64,000 nucleotides of DNA, taken from the NCBI RefSeq assembly GCF_020217425.1, contig NZ_CP084090.1, forward strand, positions 992,001 through 1,056,000, written 5' to 3'. A program made the translations under genes and the position numbers. Below, piece by piece: positions 45,002-54,389 of this stretch. Numbering within the stretch: the stretch's first letter is position 1; each line of letters opens with the position of its first letter. The notes under the pieces were generated by a model. That model was given only the letters and a program-made list of their open reading frames with translations. It ran no database searches and was not told the origin of the DNA. This DNA comes from Halomicrobium urmianum. GTDB taxonomy: Archaea > Halobacteriota > Halobacteria > Halobacteriales > Haloarculaceae.

Positions 45002-45523
45002 ATGAACGGACGACACGTCGCCGCGGTCCTGGCCGCTGTCGCGCTCGTCGCGACCGCCGGCGTCGGGAGCGCGCTCGCCGGCGTCGGTCCGGCAGCGAGC
45101 GTGTTCGGCGGGGAGGAACACCCGCCGGCGCTGCTGGGCTTCGAATCGACCGGAGCGCACTGCACCGACGACGTCACGACGAACAGCTCGACCGCGGTCG
45201 CCGGGGACGGCGCGAACACGGAGATCACTCACTCGCAGAACATCTCGCTACCGGACCCCTCCTACGCCGTCGGCGGACCGACCTTCGAGCGGCTGAACGA
45301 GACGACCTACGTCCTCTCGGTGCCGACGGAGGCGACCGACACGGAGGCGCGGGACTGCCCCGCGTACGCCCGATACGAGGCGCGGATGCGGATCCCGGCC
45401 GGCGACGATCCGTGGCAGGTGATCGTCGAGCACGACGACGAAACCGCGATGACGCTGTTCGGCGATTCGGACAGCTCGGGGGCCTCGGGGTCGGCCAGCG
45501 GCGGCGCCCGGGTCTCCGAGTGA
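45002..45523 (+). CDS. Secreted protein, unknown function
   Basis: 173 aa. A Sec-type signal (RHVAAVLAAVALVATAGVGSALAG) precedes a beta-rich domain with two Cys, TGAHCTDD and RDCPAYARYEARMRIP, that could form a disulfide. The tail is rich in Ser/Gly/Ala. A TATA box (CGTTATACCC, 44971-44980) lies 27 bases upstream of the ATG, so the transcript is leaderless. I do not recognise the family; Cys plus signal suggest an envelope protein. Confidence 0.7.
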   Translation: MNGRHVAAVLAAVALVATAGVGSALAGVGPAASVFGGEEHPPALLGFESTGAHCTDDVTTNSSTAVAGDGANTEITHSQNISLPDPSYAVGGPTFERLNETTYVLSVPTEATDTEARDCPAYARYEARMRIPAGDDPWQVIVEHDDETAMTLFGDSDSSGASGSASGGARVSE

Positions 45524-45566
45524 GTCGATCGGAACGGCTAACTGCCGCGTTTTCCCACCGGAGTAC

Positions 45567-46036
45567 GTGCATCCGAGGGCCGAGGAGTTCTGCGAGCGGG
45601 CGAGCGACGAGTTCGGGTTCGAGCCGACCGTCCGGGAGTTCGGCGAGGGCACCAGAACGGCCCGGCGGCTGCCGCCGACTGCGACGTCGCCCGAATCGTC
45701 GAGAGCGTCGTGCTGCGGGTCGGCGACCGGACCGTCCTCGCGCTCACGAGCGGCGACCACCGCGTCGACGAGGAGGCGCTGGCCGCGGCGTTCGACGTCG
45801 ACCCCGGCGCGGTCCGGACCGCGAACCCAGACGAGGTGACGGAAGCGACCGGGTGGAGCATCGGCGGGGTGCCGCCGTTCTGCCACGAGGAGGACCTCCC
45901 CGTCCTGGTCCATCCGGCGTTCCGCTCGTTCGACGAGCTGTGGGCCGCCGCCGGGACGCCGGAGGCGGTGTTCCCGCTGACGCCGGCGCGGCTCGAGGCG
46001 GTCGCCGACCCCGAGTATGTCGACGGCTACGAGTAG
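45567..46036 (+). pseudogene. YbaK/aminoacyl-tRNA deacylase-like gene with a frameshift
   Basis: The GTG at 45567 starts MHPRAEEFCERASDEFGFEP and VREFGEGTRTA. The expected AAADCDVARIVESVVLRVGDR is in another frame from about 45665, so a base is lost or added at 45660-45665. After the shift the YbaK core follows (TVLALTSGDHRVDEEALAAAF; GWSIGGVPPFCHEEDLPVLVHPAF). YbaK/EbsC proteins clear mischarged tRNA such as Cys-tRNAPro. Rejoined length is about 156 residues, normal for the family. It is the fifth broken gene in this window. Confidence 0.7.
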
Positions 46037-46177
46037 GGCGGCGAGACGCGATGGTATCTGATGGCATCTAATGGCACTCATAACCACCTTGTCACGCTTA
46101 ATACCACTAAATACCATTCCCCGGCGAGGCCAAAGCGTCGCCGACGGCGAGTCGGTCCCGATCCCGGTCCGCCGTGA

Positions 46178-47149
46178 TCAGCGTCGCGTCGCCGACCCGC
46201 TCTCGACGTGGCCGTCCGCACCCGCCCTCGCGTCCCCGCCGCCGGTCGCGCCGTCGCCGTCGAGGTCCTCCTCGTCCTCGGTGCCCTCCCCGTCCTCGGT
46301 GTCCCAGCGGAACGCGGCCACCGGATCGCCGCCGGTCCGGGGCGTCGCGACCCGTATCGGCCGGTCGAGCCCGCGCGCGAGGCCGACGGCGACGAAGGAG
46401 ACGACGGGGTGGTCGAACCGGTCGAGCGGGCCGTAGGCGTTGTCCGGCGCGGCCAGTTCGAGCCGGCCGGCCTCGGCGTCGAAGTCGACCGCCAGGCGGT
46501 CGGCGACCTCGAACTGCTCGACGAGGCTCTCCCGGAGCGCCGCCACGAGCGGGCCGGCCTCGTCCGGCAGCGGCCCCTGACTGGCGTCCGCGAACGCCTC
46601 GAAGAGGGACTCGCCGCTGGGCTCCAGCGCGACGCCGCGCTCGCGCTCGTCGTCGGTGACGACGAACGTGTCTGCAAGGGCGTCCGGACCGGGGACGGCG
46701 AAGTCGGCCCGCTGGGGGACGAACAGGCGCACGCCGGTGGCGGTCCGGCCGGTCGGGACGTAGCACCGCTCTTCGCGCAGGCCGAGCTCGGCGACCAGCG
46801 CCTCGTAGTTGGCGGCCAGCGCGTCGTACACGCCCCGGCCGACCGTGGCCGCGACGAACCGCTCGGGCGTGACGAACCACGCCAGGAGCCCGGCGAACGC
46901 GCCCGTCCCGCCGAGCGCGAGCAGGACGGTCCGGACCTCGGGGAAGAGGACGGCGCCGGCGGTCGCCACGGCGCCCAGGAGGACGAACCCGCGCGCAGTC
47001 CGGCGGTACCGGGCGGTCCTGGCCCGCGCGTACGAGCGCCGCAGCCGGGCGTTCTCCGCCCGGAGGCGCTCGACCTCGACGGCGAGCTCGTCGGGGTCGC
47101 TGTCCGCGAGCGGTTCGTCCTCCGCGAGTGGTGACTGATCAGTACTCAT
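46178..47149 (-). CDS. Conserved haloarchaeal membrane protein, last gene of the DUF58 group
   Basis: 323 aa. A coiled-coil start (DELAVEVERLRAENARLRRSYARARTARYRR) is followed by two helices (residues about 53-90) and a mixed alpha/beta domain (CYVPTGRTATGVRLFVPQR...). The tail is acidic and low in complexity. It overlaps the preceding membrane-protein gene by 11 bases. Family and role are not recognised, but its place behind DUF58 is consistent with an accessory part of that system. Confidence 0.7.
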   Translation of the reverse strand: MSTDQSPLAEDEPLADSDPDELAVEVERLRAENARLRRSYARARTARYRRTARGFVLLGAVATAGAVLFPEVRTVLLALGGTGAFAGLLAWFVTPERFVAATVGRGVYDALAANYEALVAELGLREERCYVPTGRTATGVRLFVPQRADFAVPGPDALADTFVVTDDERERGVALEPSGESLFEAFADASQGPLPDEAGPLVAALRESLVEQFEVADRLAVDFDAEAGRLELAAPDNAYGPLDRFDHPVVSFVAVGLARGLDRPIRVATPRTGGDPVAAFRWDTEDGEGTEDEEDLDGDGATGGGDARAGADGHVESGSATRR

Positions 47150-47603
47150 GGGTGAGCTCGAAGCGAACGACGGTGTAGCGGTGCGCGGCGTAGCCCGCGA
47201 GCGCCAGGAGGGCGGCCACGACCAGGGTCGCGAGCCACAGGGCGTCGAGCAGGCCAGTCGCGGCGAGCGCGACGGCGGCGGCGCCCCCGACGCCCCCCAG
47301 GGCGAGTGCGACCGACGGCGCGTCGCGACGGTGATCGACCAGATCGCCGACCAGCACGGCCAGCAGGAGTCCCTCGAGGGCGAGCAGCCATCCGGGACCG
47401 GGATTCGGTCCCGCCACCGCCGCGACGACGACCTGGCCGGCTGCGACGGCGTAGACGGGCCCGGCGACGAGTCGAACCGCGAGGACGACCAGGCCGACCA
47501 GCGCGCCGGGGAGGCCGGCGACGGCCGCGCCGCCGGCCAGCAGCGCGAGGGCGGCCGCCGCGGTGGCCGGCGACGAGCGCAGCGGGGCGGCGATTCCGTT
47601 CAC
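47139..47603 (-). CDS. Membrane protein encoded downstream of the DUF58 gene
   Basis: 154 aa from the GTG at 47601-47603, which overlaps the DUF58 stop (GTGA). It has four to five hydrophobic helices (ATAAAALALLAGGAAVAGLP; VGLVVLAVRLVAGPVYAVA; ALLALAGYAAHRYTVV). The ending is short and polar (RFELTHEY). No motif is recognised. Tight overlap implies that it works with DUF58. Confidence 0.75.
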   Translation of the reverse strand: MNGIAAPLRSSPATAAAALALLAGGAAVAGLPGALVGLVVLAVRLVAGPVYAVAAGQVVVAAVAGPNPGPGWLLALEGLLLAVLVGDLVDHRRDAPSVALALGGVGGAAAVALAATGLLDALWLATLVVAALLALAGYAAHRYTVVRFELTHEY

Positions 47604-49048
47604 GCCGCATCCCTCCGTCTGGCGCGACCGGCCTCGAGGACCGCCGTCAGGCGGTCGCCCGGACCGACCTCGTAGGCCTCGACGCCGTCCATGGCGGCCA
47701 GCTCGCGGCGGAACTCCTCGAAGGAGACGTAGCGGTCGTAGGTGGCCTCGACGTCGGCCAGGTCGCCGTCGAACAGGGCCGTCGGCGTCAGGAAGACGGC
47801 GACCCGGCCCTCGCCGCGGCTCGCCACCCGGACCGCCTCGCGGAGCTCGGCCCGGTGGGCGTCGTCGGTGACGACGACCGTCCGGACGGCCGACCCGGCC
47901 GCGGCGTGCGTCCGGACCGCCCGGAACAGCGGCCGCTCGTCGAACCGCCTGACGTAGGACCGGCGGGCGCCCAGGAAGGGGGTGAGCGTCTCGGCGAAGG
48001 CCGAGTCCTCGTCCGCGAGGGCGTCGGCGCGGCGCTGCGCCGTCGCCACCTCCATGCCCCGGCCGGTGACGGTCCGGTCGGCGCTCGTCGCCGCGGCGCC
48101 GACCCCGTCGCCGCCCGCCGTGGGCGTCGCCCCGGTCACCGTCGTCCGGACCGCCCCCAGCGTGGCGTCGCTGGCCCCGGGTTCGCTGGTCGTCAGGATG
48201 CCCCCGTCGCCGACCGCACAGATCCCGAGCGGGTCGCGTAGCTCCTGGGCGCTGCGGACGAACGCGAGCGCGACCGCGCGGGCGTAGTCGAGCTTTCGCT
48301 CGCCGTCCGGCCCGTCGGCCATGCCGGCCCGCTGGTCGAGGAAGAGCATCGTCTCCCGGTCCGTTGCGGCCTCGAACTCCCGGACGTGGGGCTCGCCGAG
48401 GCGGGCCGTCGCCTTCCAGTCGATCTGCCGAACGGAGTCCCCGGGGACGTACTGCCGGACCTCGACGGGCTCGACGCCCGACCCGAACCGGCCGGCGTCG
48501 TGCTCGCCGAACCCGGGCGCCATGGGCTCGCCGCCCTCGCCGACGTGGACGTTCCGGGGCGCGCGCGGCTCGACGCGAACGGTCGGCCCGACACCCCGAT
48601 CGATCGACTGCTCGAACAGCTCCGCGTCGTCGGCGACGGTCACCGTCACGTCCCCGAGGGCGTACTCGCCCGCGACGGGCCAGGAGGGCCTCGCCACGTC
48701 GGAGGCCCACGTCTCCCCCGGCGCCAGTTCGACGGTGACCGGGTCGTTGGTCGGTCGGCCGTCGACCGTCACCGCGAGCGCCACCGGCGAGGGGCGCTCC
48801 ACCTCGGCGGCGACCGTCACCGAGACCGACTCGCCGTCGGCGACGCGCCGACGCACCGGCCGCAGCGTCAGCGTCAGTTCGTCGTCGACCGCTGCGGCCG
48901 CGCGCGCGAACCGGACCTGGCGGGCGACGAGCCAGCCGCCGATTCCCGCGCCCCCGACGAGGTACAGCGGCTCCGCGGCGACGACTCCCAGCAGCGCGAG
49001 GAAGCCGCCGACCGCCGTCACCGCCCGACTTCGCCGGGTCAGCTGCAT
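47600..49048 (-). CDS. DUF58-domain protein (VWA-like)
   Basis: 482 aa from the ATG at 49046-49048. Two N-terminal helices (VTAVGGFLALLGVVAAEPLYLVGGAGIGGWLVARQ) are followed by an Ig-like part. The DUF58 signature is VEVRQYVPGDSVRQIDWKATARLGEPHVREFEA, with TMLFLDQRAGM as the VWA-like strand. DUF58 proteins work with MoxR ATPases. Here the MoxR gene is 10 kb away on the other strand. A TATA box (CTTTAAATTG, 49071-49080) lies 27 bases upstream of the ATG. Confidence 0.88.
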   Translation of the reverse strand: MQLTRRSRAVTAVGGFLALLGVVAAEPLYLVGGAGIGGWLVARQVRFARAAAAVDDELTLTLRPVRRRVADGESVSVTVAAEVERPSPVALAVTVDGRPTNDPVTVELAPGETWASDVARPSWPVAGEYALGDVTVTVADDAELFEQSIDRGVGPTVRVEPRAPRNVHVGEGGEPMAPGFGEHDAGRFGSGVEPVEVRQYVPGDSVRQIDWKATARLGEPHVREFEAATDRETMLFLDQRAGMADGPDGERKLDYARAVALAFVRSAQELRDPLGICAVGDGGILTTSEPGASDATLGAVRTTVTGATPTAGGDGVGAAATSADRTVTGRGMEVATAQRRADALADEDSAFAETLTPFLGARRSYVRRFDERPLFRAVRTHAAAGSAVRTVVVTDDAHRAELREAVRVASRGEGRVAVFLTPTALFDGDLADVEATYDRYVSFEEFRRELAAMDGVEAYEVGPGDRLTAVLEAGRARRRDAA

Positions 49049-49070
49049 GCTTCGAGTCTCCCCCCGCCGC

Positions 49071-49080
49071 CAATTTAAAG
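49071..49080 (-). promoter_or_regulatory. TATA box of the DUF58 operon
   Basis: CTTTAAATTG on the minus strand, about 27 bases before the ATG at 49048. It supports this ATG over longer in-frame readings and a leaderless transcript. Confidence 0.6.
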
Positions 49081-49698
49081 TACTGGTTCTGACAGTCGAG
49101 CGATAGCTCTGGGGCGTCGACGAGCGCGACTGAGACCCCCGTCGGTCGGAACGGAGTACCCCGTGGCCGCTTTCGCTCTCGTTCTCCGGGGTCGTCGAAC
49201 GCAAACCGTCGATGCGGGCCTGCCGTCCTCCCACGGCTAAAGCCGTGCTTTACAGGCTGTCGAGGCGAATGCCCCGGGGCTTTACCCCGCCGTGAGACGC
49301 CTGGAGCGGCCACTGCCCCGCGGTCTTACATCATCTATAATAATGTTCATAATTCACCGGTAATTATTTGTACCGGACAACACAAAGACTCGATGGCGGA
49401 ATTCCCGCCATCCCAAGTACCTGTCGGAGGGTGCCATGGTCCACATGGCGGAGGGGCTCGCTAGATGCCAACTCTCCCCCCGACGTGCCCCTCTTATCGC
49501 GCCTCTGATCCGTCCACCGTCGAGCAGCTGCGGCCGTCGCGGAACCGGCGAGTCGCTCGCGGGACGGCCACCGACGACCGAACGATCTGTAGATCGTCGC
49601 GTGACTGCGATCGCATCCGGCGGACGGCACCCGGTCCGGTCGTCTCGATCACCTCCGGTCACGGGACTTATCCCCTCTGGTGGCTATCGTGGACGTGT
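49081..49698. other. Intergenic region with IS-end hairpins and no gene
   Basis: About 600 bases between the divergent DUF58 and kinase genes. It holds the IS-end-like hairpins at 49230-49290 and an AT-rich patch at about 49325-49380. A GATGGCGG/CCGCCATC inverted repeat is at 49393-49413, and the kinase promoter (CTTATC near 49668) is at the right end. The open stretches here do not look coding. Confidence 0.5.
49220..49306 (-). repeat. Short element made of two IS200/IS605-like end hairpins
   Basis: On the minus strand a GGGG-TAAA-GCCCC hairpin is followed within 40 bases by a CACGGCTTTAGCCGTGGGAGG hairpin-type end. These look like the left and right ends of a haloarchaeal tnpB element with nothing between them. 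It is about 85 bp, so a MITE-like relic or a deletion product. Confidence 0.4.
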
Positions 49699-52600
49699 AT
49701 GAGCGACGGACTGGCCGCCCCTGGGTTCTGGGGGGACGCCGACGGTGCCGAAGCGCTCCAGCGCTATCAGGCCCTCGTGACGGCGGTGGACGACGGGATC
49801 TATCAGCTCGACGCCGGCGGCAGATTCGTCGCTGTCAACGAGGCGATCGTCGAGGCGACCGGATACAGTCGCGACGAACTCCTGGGCGAGCACGTCTCGC
49901 GACTCCTCGCCCCGGAGGACGTCGAGCGCATCGAACGTGCGATCGGCGACCGGCTGTCCGCAGACGGGACCGACGTCGGCACGTTCGAGGTGACTATCGA
50001 GGCGGCCGACGGCGAGCGCGTCCCGTTCGAGGTCCGGGTGACCCTCCTCGTCGAGGACGGGACGTTCAGCGGGACGGTCGGCGTCGCGCGCGAACTCCCC
50101 GACGGAACGGGACGCCGGGAGGCGCCGGTGTTCAACGACACGATCACCACGCTGCTCGACGAGGCCGACGTCGGGGTCTTCGTCCTCGACGAGGCGTTCG
50201 ACGTCGTCTGGGCCGACGCGACCGTCGCGCGCTACTTCGGATTCGATCGAGCGGACGCCGTCGGACGCGACAAGCGCGAACTGATCGAGGAGTCCATCGC
50301 GGACCGCGTGGCGGACGGCGAGGCGTTCGCCGACATCGTCCTGGGGACCTACGAGGACAACAGCTCCGTCGAGCGCTTCCAGTGCCGGGTCACGCACGGC
50401 GACGGGGAGCGCTGGCTCGAACACCGGAGCAGACCGATCGAGTCGGGACGCTACGCGGGCGGCCGGATCGAACTGTACTACGACGTCACCGATCGCCATC
50501 GGCACGTCTCCCAGCTCAAGCGGCTGAACGAGGCCGTCAACGACTGGCTCGAGGAGTCCTCGCACGACGCCGTCGCCCGGCAGGCGTCGGGCCACCTCCG
50601 CACCATCCTCGACATGGAGATCAACGGGATCTACCGCTACGACCCCGAGACGGACGCGCTCCGGCCGGCGAGCTGGACCGAGCGGGCCGAGGCCCTGTTC
50701 GGTGACCTCCCGGTCTTCGAGCGGGGCGAGGGCATCGCCTGGCGCGTCTTCGAGTCCGGACAGCCCGAGGTGTACGACGACGTCAGCGAGGTGCCGGGCG
50801 CGTACGACCCCGACACGCCGGCTCGGAGCGAGATCGTTCTACCGATCGGCGACCACGGCGTCGCCATCATCGGGTCCGAGCAGCCGGGCGAGTTCGACGA
50901 CGGCGACCTGACGCTGGCGAAGGTCGTCGCGTCGAGCCTCGAGGCGACGTTCGATCGCCTCGACCGCGAGCGGGACCTCAGGCGCGAGCGGGACCTGATC
51001 GACGAGATCATCGAGGCGACGCCCGTCGGGACGCTGGTCCGGGACGCGGACGGCAAGCTCACCCGGATGAACGAGCGCGCCGCGGCGCTGTTCGACGTCG
51101 ACGATCCGGCCGAGTACTCCCCGCCGGACAGACCGATGTACGACGAGTCCGACGAGCGGATCCCGACCGAGGAGTACCCGTTCGCGCGGGCGCTCGCGAC
51201 GGGCGAACCGGTCTCCGACCGGGTGGTACAGGTGGAGCGGTCGGACGGCGACCGCCGGTGGCTGTCGATCGACGCCGTCCCGCTCACTGACGAGTCGGGC
51301 GACGTCGACCGCATCGTCACGACCGGCGAGGACGTCACGGACCTCAAGGAGCGCGAGCGGACGCTCGAGAGCGAACTGAGCGAGGTGTTCGGCCGGGTGT
51401 CCGACGCGTTCTACGCGGTCGACGAGGAGTACCGCTTCACGCACCTCAACGAGCGCGCGGCGTCGTTCCTCGGGTACGACGGGGACGAGGTTCTGGGACG
51501 ACGCCTCGAGGACGTGTTCTCCGAGATGGAGGAGGTCGAACGGATCCGGGCGGCCGTCGACGAGGCGATGGACACCCAGGAGCCGGTGACCCTGGATCAC
51601 TACTCGCCGCCGGTCGAGTCGTGGTTCGAGGCGCGGATCTACCCGTCCGAGAGCGGCGTGTCGGTGTACTTCCGCGACGTCACGGAGCGCAAGGAGCGCG
51701 AGCGGGAGCTCGAGCAGTACGAGCGCATCCTGGAGACCATCGACGACGGCGTCTACGTGCTCGACGCCGACAGCCGGTTCCTCACGGTGAACGGCGCCTT
51801 CGCGGACATGCTGGGCCGCGACCGGGACGACCTGCTCGGCGAACCCGCGTCGACCGCCTTTGCCGACGAGAAGGTCGACCGGGCCGAGCGGCTCCAGCGG
51901 GAGCTGATCGAGGGCGAGACCGACATCGCCGAGCTGGAGGAACACGTCGAGGCCGCGGACGGGCCAGTCCCGGTCGTCACCCGGTTCGCCCTCTTCGAGA
52001 TCGACGGCGAGTTCGGCCGCGTCGGGGTGGTGCGCGACGTGACCGAGCGGCGCGAGCGGGAGCGCGAACTCGAGCAGTCCGAGCGGCGCTACCGGACGCT
52101 GGCGGAGCACTTCCCCGGCGTCGTCACGCTGTTCGACCGCGACCTCAGGTACGAACTGGCCGCCGGGCGGGGCTTCGAGGACGTCTCGGTCGACCCCGAC
52201 GACGTCGAGGGGCACCACGTCCGGGACGCCTGGAACGAGGCGACTGCGGACGCGCTCGAACCGCGGCTCGAGGCCGCGCTGTCTGGCGAAGACTGCACGT
52301 TCGACCTCGAACACGAGGGGCGCGAGTGGATCCTCCGCGTAGTGCCGGTCACCGACGAACGCGGGGACGTCTTCGCCGGCATGACGGTCGCGCAGGACAT
52401 CAGCGAACGTAAGGAGTACGAGCGCCAGCTCGAGGCGTCCAACGAGCGACTCGAACAGTTCGCCTACGCGGCCTCCCACGACCTCCAGGAGCCCCTTCGG
52501 ATGGTATCCAGCTACCTCCGGTTGATCGAGTCGCGCTACGCCGACGAACTGGACCAGGACGGTCGGGAGTTCCTCGAATTCGCCGTCGACGGCGCTGACC

Positions 52601-53118
52601 GCATGCGCGACATGATCGAGGGACTGCTCGAGTACTCCCGCGTCGAGACGCGGGGCGAGCCGTTCGAGCCCGTCGACCTCGACGACGTCCTCGCCGACGC
52701 TCGCCGTGACCTCCAGATGAAGGTCGCCGAGAGCGACGCCGAGATCAGCGCCGAGTCGCTGCCGACGGTCGAGGGCGACGGGGATCAGCTCCGACAGGTG
52801 TTCCAGAACCTGCTGGACAACGCCATCGAGTACAGTGGCGACGCGCCGCCGCGCGTCCGCGTCGACGCGGAGCGGGCGGGCGATCAGTGGGTGATCTCCG
52901 TCAGCGACGAGGGGATCGGCATCGACGCCGACGACGCCGACCGCGTCTTCGAGGTGTTCCAGCGGTTGCACACTCGCGACGAACACGAGGGCACGGGCAT
53001 CGGGCTGGCGCTGTGTCGACGCATCGTCGAGCGCCACGGCGGCGCCATCCGCGTCGAGTCCGACGCCAGCGACGGGACCACGTTCTCGTTCACGCTGCCG
53101 GCTACCGAGGGCCAGTAG
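49699..53118 (+). CDS. Large sensor histidine kinase with six PAS and one GAF domain
   Basis: 1139 aa from the ATG at 49699 (TATA-like CTTATC about 30 bases upstream). Domain order: PAS (about 18-135), PAS (about 145-265), GAF (about 275-425), PAS (about 430-545), PAS (about 550-660), PAS (about 665-780), PAS (about 785-895), then HisKA (phospho-His in AYAASHDLQEPLRMVSSYL) and HATPase (FQNLLDNAIEYSG; SDEGIGID; EGTGIGLALCRRI). No transmembrane segment is present, so it senses in the cytoplasm. The DLQEPLRMV type is close to bacteriophytochrome-like kinases. Repeated RERELEQ linkers form coiled coils. Confidence 0.9.
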   Translation: MSDGLAAPGFWGDADGAEALQRYQALVTAVDDGIYQLDAGGRFVAVNEAIVEATGYSRDELLGEHVSRLLAPEDVERIERAIGDRLSADGTDVGTFEVTIEAADGERVPFEVRVTLLVEDGTFSGTVGVARELPDGTGRREAPVFNDTITTLLDEADVGVFVLDEAFDVVWADATVARYFGFDRADAVGRDKRELIEESIADRVADGEAFADIVLGTYEDNSSVERFQCRVTHGDGERWLEHRSRPIESGRYAGGRIELYYDVTDRHRHVSQLKRLNEAVNDWLEESSHDAVARQASGHLRTILDMEINGIYRYDPETDALRPASWTERAEALFGDLPVFERGEGIAWRVFESGQPEVYDDVSEVPGAYDPDTPARSEIVLPIGDHGVAIIGSEQPGEFDDGDLTLAKVVASSLEATFDRLDRERDLRRERDLIDEIIEATPVGTLVRDADGKLTRMNERAAALFDVDDPAEYSPPDRPMYDESDERIPTEEYPFARALATGEPVSDRVVQVERSDGDRRWLSIDAVPLTDESGDVDRIVTTGEDVTDLKERERTLESELSEVFGRVSDAFYAVDEEYRFTHLNERAASFLGYDGDEVLGRRLEDVFSEMEEVERIRAAVDEAMDTQEPVTLDHYSPPVESWFEARIYPSESGVSVYFRDVTERKERERELEQYERILETIDDGVYVLDADSRFLTVNGAFADMLGRDRDDLLGEPASTAFADEKVDRAERLQRELIEGETDIAELEEHVEAADGPVPVVTRFALFEIDGEFGRVGVVRDVTERRERERELEQSERRYRTLAEHFPGVVTLFDRDLRYELAAGRGFEDVSVDPDDVEGHHVRDAWNEATADALEPRLEAALSGEDCTFDLEHEGREWILRVVPVTDERGDVFAGMTVAQDISERKEYERQLEASNERLEQFAYAASHDLQEPLRMVSSYLRLIESRYADELDQDGREFLEFAVDGADRMRDMIEGLLEYSRVETRGEPFEPVDLDDVLADARRDLQMKVAESDAEISAESLPTVEGDGDQLRQVFQNLLDNAIEYSGDAPPRVRVDAERAGDQWVISVSDEGIGIDADDADRVFEVFQRLHTRDEHEGTGIGLALCRRIVERHGGAIRVESDASDGTTFSFTLPATEGQ

Positions 53119-53165
53119 CGGCGAATCCACCGCCACCCCGTCAGACGACGGTTCTCACCGCCGCG

Positions 53166-53504
53166 TCAGTCCCCGACCACGTTTCCGACGGTCGCCGACA
53201 GATCGGCCGGCCGGACGGCCTCGTACACCTCGATCGAACCGTCGCCGTGGATGTGGACGTTCCACTCGTCGATCCCGAAGGTGAGGGTCATCGGCCCGGC
53301 GATGTCGTCGTCCCGCTGGAACAGTCGCTCCACCGCGTCGAAGTCGATGACGTCGTAGAGCGGTTCGATCTCCCACGGGTCGGTCCCCTCCACCGTCGCG
53401 AGCGCCTCCGAGATAGTCACCGCGAGGGACTGCTCGGTGCCGGCCTCGTACTCCGTCTCGTACGCCGGCGCACACCCGGTTGGTTGTCGGCTTGCGGTCA
53501 TCAT
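53166..53504 (-). CDS. HalOD1 output-domain protein
   Basis: 112 aa from the ATG at 53502-53504. A HalOD1 domain is visible: SLAVTISEALATVEGTDPWE, IEPLYDVIDFDAVERLF, and MTLTFGIDEWNVHIHGDGSI. HalOD1 proteins are small output modules linked to haloarchaeal signalling. A TATA box (TTATTTTAA, 53528-53536) lies 28 bases upstream. The gene converges on the large kinase gene, whose pathway it may serve (inference). Confidence 0.85.
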   Translation of the reverse strand: MMTASRQPTGCAPAYETEYEAGTEQSLAVTISEALATVEGTDPWEIEPLYDVIDFDAVERLFQRDDDIAGPMTLTFGIDEWNVHIHGDGSIEVYEAVRPADLSATVGNVVGD

Positions 53505-54389
53505 GTACCCAAAAGATGTTGATGTACTTAAAATAATGTCAGACAAACATCTAAATGCGTATGAATTTAGGGCGGTATCGGTGGCATGGTTACTCCCCAC
53601 CTGGAAGACCGCTGCTATTCCCGCTTCTCAGGGTATCAGACGCTCATTGCGGTCGGTGCGACGGCACGTAGGTTCCGGCACGTCGTCGCGATCCGCCGTC
53701 GGGTCCCCGACGGACCGGTACGCCGAACGTCGTGTTCCGGCAGCTCGGCCGGGCCGGCGGAACCATATAACAGAATACAATTATAATAAGATATATTATT
53801 CATCCGGCCGAGAAACTCGTTTCGGCCGCTGTGAGTGACGACAGTGTTCGCGCTGCCGGTCGTCGCCGTGGTCCGACGACTCCGCCCGCAAGAAGCGCCG
53901 ATATCCGGCCGGAGGACCGTGTACTCCCGCTTCCAGGACGTTCTCGCCTGACGACGACGGTCGCCGCCGGGCTATTTCGGAATGATCGGTTCCGATAGTC
54001 CGGTCACCGAACGGTTCGACGCAAATCGGCCACGAGGCCGCGTATCACGACGTTACGCGGGCTTTTCCTGGCTATCGGGCCGCCGTCTCGAACGACAAGT
54101 CGTTCACCCCTTCGATCCCGGTCCCGGACTGGCCGCTCGCCGTAGCCGGAGCGCCAGATATCCACAATATTTCTTATACTTATATCGTCTAGTAAGACTT
54201 CTTACCTATACGGCCTGGGCGGATGGTCCGAGAGAGTCCGTGTCGGACCGCCGACTCGCGGCGCCCGGGCGAGGACCGCGGCGGCCGCCACCACCGCCGA
54301 GGCCGCTACCGACCGCCGGCGACGCCTCTCTCGGTCCGGCGCGACGGGCGTCGCGGACCAGCGTGTGCGTCGAGGGATTCGTCCTCCGG
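53505..54389. other. 885-base gene-free stretch with two AT-rich patches
   Basis: No credible coding sequence was found; the open frames are short or antisense. AT-rich patches lie at 53764-53801 and 54155-54210. The left end holds the promoter of the HalOD1 gene. The rest may hide a small RNA, a decayed gene or a replicon-specific spacer. Confidence 0.4.

Noticed and set aside
42481-45228. 915-codon minus-strand open frame
   Set aside because: Antisense to the ABC-2 genes, low complexity (R, G, E, D, Q) and crossing three genes; a product of high G+C.
46048-46125. Short imperfect repeats (ATGGTATCTG, ATGGCATCTA) between convergent genes
   Set aside because: Only three degenerate copies of about 10 bases; too weak to call a repeat array.
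50839-53136. 765-codon minus-strand open frame
   Set aside because: Antisense shadow of the large kinase gene with no motif.
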